Notes under the pieces: model-generated
The model's database searches: none
Seen by the model: only the letters and a program-made list of their open reading frames with translations
What the model was told of the DNA's origin: nothing
From: Streptomyces sp. NBC_01669
Lineage (GTDB): Bacteria; Actinomycetota; Actinomycetes; Streptomycetales; Streptomycetaceae
Assembly (NCBI RefSeq): GCF_026339735.1
Contig: NZ_JAPEQG010000002.1
Coordinates: 806,001 to 870,000, forward strand
Length of the DNA: 64,000 bases
Direction: 5' to 3'
Shown here: positions 1-7,523 of the stretch, one piece after another
Layout: each line of letters starts with the position of its first letter
How positions within the stretch are numbered: position 1 is the first letter of the stretch
Program-made: the position numbers and the translations under genes

Positions 1-628
1 TCCAGCGTCACCGCGGGTCGGACAACATAGAGGAGCCGTCCGGGATTCCGGTCCGTGTTGTCGAATACGAAGTGACGAACCGCGAAGGTAGAGGAGAGAT
101 CTTCTGCCTGATCACCACCGTTATGGACCCGGACGAGGCTGGTGCCGCTGAACTCGCCGCTGCCTATGCCGAACGGTGGGAGTTCGAGTCCAGCCTTGAC
201 GAGATCAAGACCCACCAACGCGGCCGCGGCGGTGTATTGCGCTCGAAAACACCGGACATGGTCGAGCAGGAGATCTGGGCACTGCTCCTGACCCATTACG
301 CGGTCCGGCACCTGATGTGTGAGGCAGCCGAACAGGCCGACATCGACCCGGACCGCCTATCGTTCATGCGGTCACTTCGTATCATCCGCCGCCAGATCAC
401 AGGCCAGGCGGGTTTTTCCCCCTGACCGCCTCGCGAAGGCCCTTGAAGTCGCCCGCACGGAAATAATAGAAAGGCCCAATCCCCGTCGGAGACACCGCAC
501 CAGCCCACGAGCCGTAAAGCGTGTCCACGTCCACGCCTACAGAAAGAAGCAGCCCACCGAAACCATCATCCACCACCCCGACCCACCCCACATCAAAATC
601 CTCGCCGTTTCCTAACTAAGTGGCATTG
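1..628 (+). mobile_element. IS4-type insertion sequence, right part only (cut by window start)
   Basis: The right-hand part of an IS whose transposase C-terminus matches the complete element at 32831-34297. Its right terminal sequence (611-628, CTAACTAAGTGGCATTG) aligns with CTAACTGAACGGTATTG at the right end of that element. Immediately beyond it, from about 629, group II intron reverse transcriptase sequence begins on the other strand, so the IS sits inside that intron. The left end lies outside the window. Confidence 0.8.
3..615 (+). CDS. IS4-family transposase, C-terminal part, with +1 frameshift
   Basis: DDE transposase of an IS4-type element; the reading frame is already open at base 3 and the N-terminus is outside the window. 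The segment YAERWEFESSLDEIKTHQRG carries the YREK-like signature and final acidic residue of the IS4 catalytic core. The zero frame stops at TGA 423-425, directly after TTT TCC CCC. A +1 shift there enters a frame (424-615) with a basic tail (RRRHRTSPRAVKRVHVHAYR) ending in HIKILAVS at the terminal repeat. The same shift is needed in the related element at 32.9 kb, so this may be programmed rather than decay. Confidence 0.8.
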
Positions 629-1221
629 CCCTGAGGAGTCCCGCGGTCGCGCTGCTGCAAGGTCCCGTCGGGCAGTTGCAGCGGGGCATTGAGCCACCGT
701 CGCACGTACAGCACCACCCACGGGGGGTCAGTGTTCGCCTCTACCGCTTTGACGATCAGGTCCCACGGGACACTGTCGAAGAACTTCCGGATGTCGAGAT
801 CGATCACCCAGTCGGCTTTCCAACAACGTCGCCGGCAGACCTCGACTGCATCCAGCGCCGAGCGCCTCGGCCGGTAGCCATAGGAGTCAGGATGAAAGAT
901 CGGCTCGACCTTCTGCTCCAATACCTGGGCCACTACCGTTTGCGCAATCCGGTCGCCCACAGTCGGCACCCCGAGAATCCTGGTGCCACCACCATGCGCC
1001 TTGGCGATCTCCACCGCCTGCACCGGGGGCGGGAAGTACGAACCGGAGGACATCCTGTTCCAGATCTTGTACAGGTTTCCCTTGAGATCCTTCTCGAACT
1101 CCTCGATCGATACCCCGTCGACCCCCGGCGCCCCTTTGTTGGCCTTGACCTTCTTGTACGCCTCCCAGACAGCCCGTTTCGAAATTTCAAACGGCTTGCC
1201 TGACGATTTCAACTCGTCCAC
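629..1221 (-). pseudogene. ltrA: Group II intron reverse transcriptase/maturase, N-terminal fragment
   Basis: Intron-encoded protein for splicing and mobility of intron A. The start is taken as GTG 1221 because GGGAGGAG lies just upstream, and the same arrangement occurs in intron B. Visible RT blocks: KANKGAPGVDG (RT0/1 region), RIAQTVVAQVLE, SYGYRPRRSALDA, WVIDLDIRKFFDSVPW (first catalytic Asp block) and RDRGTPQG. The protein stops right after TPQG, where the IS4-type element joins. The YxDD block, maturase domain X and any endonuclease domain are therefore missing. It is inactive as present here. Confidence 0.85.
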
Positions 1222-1805
1222 GCGACTCCTCCCAGGCACTCAGCCCGGTTGATCGAACGAACAACAGCCACGAACAGCCCGGCCCCTTGGCTCCACTCCC
1301 ATTACAGGAGCTTCATCACTACTACGAACCGGTCCGCCAGCGGACCCCGACTCGGTACTCAGCCCCTTGTGGTTTCTGCCACTTGGGGCGCTCCCTTTCG
1401 CCCACCCGAGGGTTGACGGCATCGGGGCACGCCTTCTCCCGTTCCGTACGGAAGCGGCAGATCAGGATCACGTCGTCTACATGCCGGACACCACCTGGCC
1501 AATGAGCGGGTTCCCGCCAGACTTGTCCCGGGATAACTGCAACATCCCGGTTTTGATGTCAGCTGTTCGTGTTACGACACGTCAGCAACGATTCGCTTGC
1601 GCTCGTCTTCCTGATCCCTACCTGACGTCTCTTACGACGCCTTTTCCTCATCGCTCACCACGACGGTCTTCAATCCAACGCAGCATGAGGCGGTTTGAAG
1701 CCTCCCCCCGCAGGGCGACTTCGAAGGGCCTTCCTTCATCTTCCGCACAGCACCGCATCAAGTCGCTCTACCTACATAAAGCTTCCCTTCGCGTTCGGGA
1801 CACAC
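629..1805 (-). mobile_element. Group II intron A (5' part), inserted in intron B
   Basis: On the minus strand the intron begins GTGTG at 1805, matching the group II 5' consensus GUGYG. It runs through about 580 nt of domain I-type RNA sequence, closely similar to intron B (for example the shared stretches near 1700 and 3100), into a reverse transcriptase ORF. Its 5' junction interrupts the RT gene of intron B just after codons KTRIVYC. The IS4-type element cuts it at about 629. Domains V and VI are not in the window. Confidence 0.8.
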
Positions 1806-2622
1806 TGCAGTAGACGATCCGGGTCTTGGCCGGGTGCAGACGCAGCCCGACCTCCTCCATCCGGTTCCCGATCGCCTCCACCAGTTGCCTGGCCTGGCGC
1901 TCGCTGACGCAGTGCACGACCGCGTCATCCACATACCGCTCGAACGGGGCAGCGGGGAACTCCCGGGCCATCCACATGTCGAACGCGTAGTGCAGGAACA
2001 GGTTTGCCAGCACGGGCGATACCGCTGACCCCTGTGGGGTTCCCCGGTCTCGCTGCCGCAAGGTGCCGTCGGGCAGTTGGAGCGGCGCTCGGAGCCACCG
2101 CTCCACATACAACTTCACCCAAACGGCGTCGGTGTGAGCCTCCACCGCCTTGACGATGAGGTTCCAGGGGACGCTGTCGAAGAACTTCTGGATGTCCAGA
2201 TCGACAACCCAGTCTCTCTTCCACGCCCGCTCTCGGCATTTCTCCACCGCGTCCAGCGCGGACCGTCCAGGCCGATACCCGAAGGAATCGGAGTGGAAGA
2301 CTGGTTCCACCTCCCGCTCCAGCCGGGCGGCGACGACGGTTTGCGCGATCCTGTCCGCGATCGTGGGAACGCCTAGAATCCTGACCCCTCCACCATGCGA
2401 TTTCGGAATCTCCACCGCTCGCACCGGAGGTGGAAAGTAGCTGCCCGAGGACATCCGATTCCAGATCCTGTAGAGATTCCCCTTCAGGTTCTTCTCGAAT
2501 TCATCGATTGTGCAGCCGTCCACTCCCGGCGCGCCCTTGTTCGCCCTAACCTTCTCCCACGCCTCCCATACTTCCCACTTCGAGATTACGAACGACTTCT
2601 CCGACACTTTCAGCGCATCCAC
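1806..2622 (-). pseudogene. ltrA: Group II intron reverse transcriptase, interrupted by intron A
   Basis: Start taken at GTG 2622, preceded by GGGAGGAG. RT domain blocks are present: VRANKGAPGVDG, GVPTIADRIAQTVVA, DSFGYRPGRSALDA, WVVDLDIQKFFDSVPW, RDRGTPQGSAVSPVLANLFL and the catalytic FERYVDDAVVHC. The frame continues to RLHPAKTRIVYC and is then replaced by intron A's 5' end, giving a short out-of-family tail to a stop at 1768. Thumb and domain X are missing. It is about 75 percent identical by eye to the RT of intron A, so the two are distinct intron copies. Confidence 0.85.
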
Positions 2623-3212
2623 GCGACTCCTCCCAGGGAACTCCTGGTTGATCGAACGAATACAGCCACGGATGACCCGGCCCCTTCGCTCCACCTCCAT
2701 TACAGAGGCTTCGGCACTACTACGGGCCGGTCCGCCAGCGAGCCCCGCATCGGTACTCAGTCCCTCACGGTTTCCGCCGTTTCGGGACGCTCCCTGATTC
2801 AGCCCACACGGGAAGAACCACAGTGCTCGCCTTCCCACGTTCCACGCGAAAGCAGCAGACCAGGCTCGCGTCGCCTCCATGCCGGGCACCATCTGGCCAG
2901 TAGACGGGTGTCCGCCAGACTTGTCCTGGAGCCATATCTACACCCCCAGTTTCGATGCCGTCTGAATATGTTTTCGACACGTCGTCAGCGATTCGCTTGC
3001 GCTCGCCTTCCTGATCCCCACCTGACGCCTCACGGACGCCTTTTCCACATCGCTCACCACGACGGTCTTCAGCCAACGCGGCATGTGGTGGTTTGAAGCC
3101 TCCCCCCGCAGGGCGGCTCCGAAGGGCCTACCTTCATCTTTCACGCAGCACCACACTCTGAGAGGCACCTATCTCCGCATTTCCACGCCTCTTTCCTGTG
3201 TTCGTGGCACAC
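1806..3212 (-). mobile_element. Group II intron B (5' part), inserted in an IS3-type transposase gene
   Basis: Minus-strand intron starting GTGTGCCACGAAC at 3212, with a 5' RNA region (about 590 nt) homologous to intron A. It is inserted antisense into an IS3-type transposase gene whose codons resume at 3213. Its RT ORF is interrupted at 1806 by intron A, so it is an intron-in-intron arrangement. The 3' portion is not in the window. Confidence 0.8.
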
Positions 3213-3363
3213 GGACATCACGTATCTGCCGACGATCGAGGGCTGGTGGTATCTGGCCACGGTCATCGACCTGGCGACCCGCGAAGTCATCGGGTACGCG
3301 ATGGCCGGTCACCACCGTGCCGAGCTGGTCACCGACGCGTTGCGGATGGCCGCCGGCCGTTGA
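3211..3363 (+). pseudogene. IS3-family transposase (OrfB) fragment split by intron B
   Basis: The codons TDITYLPTIEGWWYLATVID followed by LATREVIGYAMAGHH are the first catalytic Asp block of the rve integrase core of IS3 OrfB proteins. The fragment begins exactly at the intron B 5' junction and ends at TGA 3361-3363 after about 50 residues. It lacks the other DDE residues. The upstream half would lie beyond the nested elements, outside the window. Confidence 0.8.
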
Positions 3364-3473
3364 ACTGCTCGTGCTCATCCATGCGTTCAACGGTGGAGCG
3401 AGCGGGCCACTACGCACAACGGGTTTGATCGCCTCCTGTCCTTTGACAGTGAAGTTAGTCGTCTTGGTGCGCT

Positions 3474-3601
3474 GGCATGGTGCTCGCCCGGTGGGCGCGC
3501 CGCTTGGACGTCCCGTACGAACACACCGAGACCGAGGGGGCATATCCCTTGGGCCGTTGGCTGTCCGACCACTGGCCGGCACGCTGCCGCGCTGACTCCG
3601 G
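3474..3601 (+). pseudogene. Possible helicase-associated domain remnant
   Basis: The short stretch RLDVPYEHTETEGAYPLGRW resembles one repeat of the helicase-associated (HA) domain of large actinobacterial helicases, with its typical G-x-LGRWL pattern. No start, ribosome site or flanking repeats are preserved. The remaining sequence from 3364 has no other recognisable coding content. This is a low-confidence remnant. Confidence 0.35.
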
Positions 3602-4369
3602 TTACCGCCCTTCGGCACGGGCCTTCAGGCGAGCAAGGATGCCATTTGTGCCGGCCATGTCGTCAACGGCGACGCTCTGCTGCACCTCTTCGCGGCGGGT
3701 GTGTTCGCAGGCCGGGCACAGCCCGCCCTCCGTGGGGCGGTACCCGGCCGGGCCCACGGTGCCCAGTTCGACATCGGTCTGGCAGGACGGACACTCCCAG
3801 GTGGCTTCCCACTGGGCCGGTTCCTCGCGCCGCCGCTGGTCCTCCATGGCACGGGCCGCTTCCTGCTCCTGGCGGCGCCGGTCCTCGCGGGCGCTGTATT
3901 CCTCTTCGGTCCCGGTGTTGGTGAGAGCCTCGGTGATCGGCTGCCAGTCGCTGTGGCCGAACCGCCACCAGACGGGTCCGTAGGGGCCATGGGTGCGGAG
4001 CTGGTCAAGGTGGGTGGCGATGACCGGGACAGTGCCGGTGAACTCCCACCAGCCGTCTTCCTCCGAGGCGTTGGGTGACCAGCCGTGCGGGTTCTGCCAG
4101 CGGGGCTGCCAGCACGTGCGGGACAGGTCGCGGATGGTCTTGATGCGGTTCATCCGCGCCTGCGCGCCAACGTCTTTCGTGAACACCAGGGCGACGGGCG
4201 GCAAGCCGCCCCGACTGAAGTCGTCCCACAGCGTCGACCACAACGGGACGTCATGGCCCCGGTCATTCTTCACCTGGCGGAGGAAGAACCGCCGGTACCG
4301 GTCGATCTTCGCGGCGACGACCGCGGCCGGTTCGGTGTGGTTGTCGACCTCCACGAACAAAACCGGCAC
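3602..4369 (-). pseudogene. Replication-relaxation-like protein, N-terminally truncated
   Basis: The reading frame is open upstream of the GTG at 4369 and reads APEDQVPVLFVEVDNHTE, continuous with the family's core, but it is closed by a TAG near 4436. The N-terminal winged-helix part is therefore missing. The segment FVEVDNHTEPAAVVAAKIDR and the following WSTLWDDF, LVFTKD and R-rich central region match plasmid and integrative-element replication-relaxation proteins of Streptomyces. The C-terminal CPSCQTD...CPACEH pairs form a zinc ribbon. It probably belonged to a mobile replicon. Function of the remnant is doubtful. Confidence 0.6.
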
Positions 4370-4584
4370 CTGGTCCTCGGGCGCGGTTATCCGGACTCCA
4401 GAGCGGACGGCCCGCGCAGAAGCCGCAATCCGCTACATGACGGCTGGTCGTTTCCAGGATGTCCGCCCCGAATCCTGTCGAAGCGTCACGCCGTAATACC
4501 TCCTAAAACCGGCGCTCCGGGAAGCTGTCCTATTTCCGTCCCCGTCGTGGTCTGGCCGTGCCCGTGAGGCAGGCACAGGTGTAG

Positions 4585-4968
4585 TCAGCCCCAGTCGCCG
4601 TTGATCCACGCGAGCAGGCGGGCGCGCTTCTTGTAGGAGCAAGGAGCGTAGACAGCGCCGGACGTGACGTACGTTTCGGACCCGCCCCGCAGGTCGTACC
4701 CGTAGTCGCTGGGGCCGTATTCGCCGTCGCGGTAGCCGTCCATGTCGTCGGCCCAGTCGAGGAGACCGAAGTCGAGGTTGAGGTTCTCGAGGTACCGGGC
4801 GGGGTCGGCCGGTTCTACCGGTGCGGGACGACCGTCCGCCCCGGCGGTGAGCCGGTCTTCGAGGCAGCCGTCGGAGCGCACCGGCTGGCCCAGCCACCAC
4901 CCGGCCAGGAACACGGCGTACAAAGTGGTGGCGGCGCCGAGGCGGCGCAGGGTTATCCAGGCAGGCAT
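4585..4968 (-). CDS. Small exported/anchored protein, paralogue of the next gene
   Basis: A 127-residue protein starting MPAWITLRRLGAATTLYAVF: a short basic stretch, then one hydrophobic segment (about residues 9-26), ending in WLGQPV. The remainder is acidic and tyrosine-rich with two cysteines, expected outside the membrane. The same N-terminal pattern (RRLGAA..Y.VF.AGW.LGQPV) occurs in the gene at 5036-5425, so the two arose by duplication. An in-frame extension upstream of ATG 4968 overlaps the neighbour and is not used. Function unknown. Confidence 0.65.
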   Translation of the reverse strand: MPAWITLRRLGAATTLYAVFLAGWWLGQPVRSDGCLEDRLTAGADGRPAPVEPADPARYLENLNLDFGLLDWADDMDGYRDGEYGPSDYGYDLRGGSETYVTSGAVYAPCSYKKRARLLAWINGDWG

Positions 4969-5035
4969 CCGGGGAGTGTCGCACGACACTAGGCCGGCGC
5001 CCGCGTCGGCGGACACCCCGGGCCACACCGCCTCT

Positions 5036-5425
5036 CTACCGCCAGTGGCCCTCGAACCACGCTCGCATGCGGGGGCGTTCGCTCGTGTCGTTGGTGCAGG
5101 CGACGGCGTAGGAGACGACCGTCTGGGACAGCCTGTCGTCGGCGCCCCCACGCGGGTTGTAGGGGGTTTTGTAGGCCGGGTCCGGCGTCGGGTCGAGCGG
5201 GAGGGGGGACTTCGAGTCGTACCGTGACGGGTACGCCGTCGGCGTCGGAGTGGGTGTGGGGGATGGTTCGGTTTCGTACTCCTCGGCGATCCGGTCGAGG
5301 GCGGCCTGGTCGACGTGGCATTCGGGGGTGACGGGCTGACCCAGGTACCAGCCCGCAACGAACACGCCGTAGATCGCGGCGGCGGCGCCGAGGCGGCGCG
5401 GGGTGACCCAGCGGGGGGTGTTCAC
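5036..5425 (-). CDS. Small exported/anchored protein with Pro-Thr linker
   Basis: A 129-residue protein with one N-terminal hydrophobic segment (residues about 10-27, LGAAAAIYGVFVAGWYLGQPV), a Pro-Thr repeat linker (PTPTPTPT near residue 58) and a C-terminal region ending MRAWFEGHWR, parallel to LLAWINGDWG in the paralogue downstream. The start overlaps the stop of 5422-5799 (ATGA), so the two are translationally coupled. Likely a surface protein. No family recognised. Confidence 0.7.
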   Translation of the reverse strand: MNTPRWVTPRRLGAAAAIYGVFVAGWYLGQPVTPECHVDQAALDRIAEEYETEPSPTPTPTPTAYPSRYDSKSPLPLDPTPDPAYKTPYNPRGGADDRLSQTVVSYAVACTNDTSERPRMRAWFEGHWR

Positions 5426-5799
5426 CGGCGGCCCCGTTCCAGAACACAGACGGCGCCCCGTAGCGCCTGGACAGCCGCTTCGGCGTCCTTGGCCCGGCTG
5501 TCACGGATGAACCGGCAGGCGGTCGAGAGCGACTCCTCCCGCATGGCGGCCTCATTCCCCATGGTCGCGGAACAGCCGGTGCACACGCCGGGCAACGGGT
5601 CCCCGGTCATGGACTGGTTCCCGGTGCCGTGGCGGGGGCCGACCAAGTGCTCGACGACGATGTTGTCCGGGTCCGCGCTGCCGCTCTGGTCGGCGGCGAG
5701 GGTGAACCCGGCGCCGAACGCGGCGGCGGTGAAGACCGCCCCGATTCCGAGGGTGGCGCGGAGGCTAACCCGGCGCATGTCGGGCGGTGTTGTGCTCAT
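5422..5799 (-). CDS. Small secreted protein, first gene of a three-gene operon
   Basis: A 125-residue protein with a signal-like N-terminus (RRVSLRATLGIGAVFTAAAFGAGFTLA) and a short mature domain with four cysteines, including CTGCSATMGNEAAMREE, and a C-terminal helix. It is the promoter-proximal gene, and its stop overlaps the start of the next gene by 4 bases. The CxxC could bind metal or form a disulfide. No known family recognised. Confidence 0.65.
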   Translation of the reverse strand: MSTTPPDMRRVSLRATLGIGAVFTAAAFGAGFTLAADQSGSADPDNIVVEHLVGPRHGTGNQSMTGDPLPGVCTGCSATMGNEAAMREESLSTACRFIRDSRAKDAEAAVQALRGAVCVLERGRR

Positions 5800-5877
5800 G
5801 CCGAAGGACCCTACCCGCAGGTGTAGACCTATCTGCCGGTATGTGTGCCCCTCGACATGCGGCCGGCGCGGGTGTCG

Positions 5878-6060
5878 CGGGGAACAGGCCGCGCGAGGCT
5901 GAACGGCAGGCGTTCGCGCTGAGCACGATTACGGAGGCGATGGCAGGCGCGGGCCGAGTCGAGGAAGCCGTAGCTCTACTGGATCGGACCGTGGAGCTGA
6001 CCCGCACCATCACCAACCCTGCGGATCAGGCGTTCGTACTCAGCACGGGCGTCGTAACTT
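5878..6060 (+). pseudogene. TPR-repeat protein remnant
   Basis: Residues FALSTITEAMAGAGRVEEAVALLDRTVELTRTI then FVLS show one and a half tetratricopeptide-like repeats. No start or ribosome site fits, and the frame runs on into out-of-family sequence. It is a relic of a large TPR regulator or NB-ARC protein of the type common in Streptomyces. Confidence 0.45.
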
Positions 6061-6087
6061 CCGTACTGCCGGTGCGTTGGGCCCCTC

Positions 6088-6537
6088 ATGCGACGGATCA
6101 TCCGTCTGGCCGCCGGGGCGGCCGCTCTGCTCGTATCCACTCCCCCGCCGGTGCTCGCGGCGCAGCCCGCCGCTGCGGCCCGGATGGTGGAAACCCACCG
6201 CTGCACACCGCGGGGCGACTACTGCATCGTGCTGCGGTACGACACCTCCTCCCGACGAGTGCCGCTGATCATCGCCCACAAGGTCTCCGGACGGGTAGGA
6301 CATACTTACTGGACCTACTGGGCCCGGTGGTCGTACAAGAGACCGGGACACGGCGCGAAGGCCAACAGGTGGAAGCGGTCCTCGTGGACGGGCGACAACG
6401 GGCGGGCGCCCGGCGTCGCGGTGGAAACCCTGTGGAGGCACCGCGGCCGGTCCGGCGGACCGAAGATGCCCAAAGAGACCATGATGTGCATTCAGTTCAA
6501 GGGATCGAATCACAAAGCCTGCTACCGCCTCGGCTGA
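6088..6537 (+). CDS. Secreted protein of unknown function
   Basis: A 149-residue protein starting MRRIIRLAAGAAALLVSTPP with a clear Sec signal peptide and probable cleavage after AQPAAAA (residues about 25-31). The mature part is basic and rich in Trp and Tyr (YWTYWARWSYKRPGHG), with four cysteines in two pairs (CTPRGDYC near the N-terminus, C...C at the end) likely forming disulfides. Small and exported. No family recognised. Confidence 0.65.
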   Translation: MRRIIRLAAGAAALLVSTPPPVLAAQPAAAARMVETHRCTPRGDYCIVLRYDTSSRRVPLIIAHKVSGRVGHTYWTYWARWSYKRPGHGAKANRWKRSSWTGDNGRAPGVAVETLWRHRGRSGGPKMPKETMMCIQFKGSNHKACYRLG

Positions 6538-6726
6538 CTGGTCTGGACTCCGCGTTCCGCCTTGGCGTCAGCAGCAGCCGCGTCGTGCCGGATCGGCCGG
6601 AGTATTCAGCCGGGCGGCAGCAGAGCTGGGCTTGTACGTTCGGCGTTGAGTGCTCTGACAGGACTGCACTCGCCCCTGGCCCCGCGGCTCATCACCCAGA
6701 CGCGGGATCAGGGGCCCGGCTGGGGC

Positions 6727-7071
6727 TCACCCTGGGCGTAGAGCATGGGTCGTCCCTCGCGCGGTGATCGAATGGTCGAGTCCGTCCATCGTGCGCAGGA
6801 ACGCGGCGTTCAGATCGACGTTGTACCGGTGCGCGAGGATCAGCACGGACCACAGGCAGTCCGCGAGTTCGTGCTCCAGAGCGGGACGGCCGCCCGGCAT
6901 GTCACGGGCGCCTTCCTGTGCCATGACGATCTTTGCCAGATCGCCGACGTCCCCGACGAAGCCGAGCATGAACTCCTCGCGCGTCCACACCCGGCCACGT
7001 TCCCTCAGGTTCAGCTCGTCGTAGAGATCATGAACCTGCAGGGCGCGGCGCTGAAGTTCGTTGAGGTCCAT
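6727..7071 (-). CDS. MazG-like nucleotide pyrophosphohydrolase
   Basis: A 114-residue all-alpha protein. The segment GFVGDVGDLAKIVMAQEG followed by LEHELADCLWSVLILAHRYNV matches the MazG-like fold that hydrolyses nucleoside triphosphates to monophosphate and pyrophosphate. The second metal motif E-x-x-x-D (EHELAD) is intact. The first, usually EExxE, reads GDVGD, so acidic residues are Asp rather than Glu. The ribosome site GGAAAGG lies upstream of ATG 7071. Likely a house-cleaning or phage-related enzyme. Confidence 0.7.
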   Translation of the reverse strand: MDLNELQRRALQVHDLYDELNLRERGRVWTREEFMLGFVGDVGDLAKIVMAQEGARDMPGGRPALEHELADCLWSVLILAHRYNVDLNAAFLRTMDGLDHSITARGTTHALRPG

Positions 7072-7523
7072 GTCTCAGCCTTTCCGTAGGCGCCCCACGT
7101 AACCTCTGGGCTGCGATCGTGCTGTCACGTAGCAGGCAGGGTCGATGGAGTGCGGGTCGGGAGCCATCCGTGATTGCGCAGGGTCGGGACGCGCACGTGG
7201 TCTCCCAGCCCCGCAGATGCCCCCCCCGTGGCCGGACCGGCAGCACCCGCTGAGGGGCGGGGCGTGTGGTGCCGCGGAGGACAAAGACCGGCAGAGCTCC
7301 GGTGCTGCTGAGATCCCGGACTCCTGTCCTGCGACGGTGAACTCTTCGTTCTGCAGCTCTACCTTTCGTCTGAGCTTGCGCAGTGCAGTTCGATCTTTCA
7401 TCTGGCCTGGTGCCGTTGGGCCGAGAAATGTCAGTGGGGTTGGACATCGGTTGTCACTGGGCTGGTCACCGGGGATGTCAGTGGGGCAGTGGCGGCGCGG
7501 AAGGGGTACGGGTGCTTTGTCCG
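7072..7523 (+). other. Non-coding interval with three phased direct repeats
   Basis: No convincing gene. At 7429, 7452 and 7476 there are three direct copies of TGTCA(G/C)TGGG spaced 23 and 24 bp apart. Multiple terminal repeats of this kind occur at the ends of IS21-family elements, so this could be an IS21 terminus relic. No istA or istB sequence lies next to it. Antisense frames here are low quality. Confidence 0.45.
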
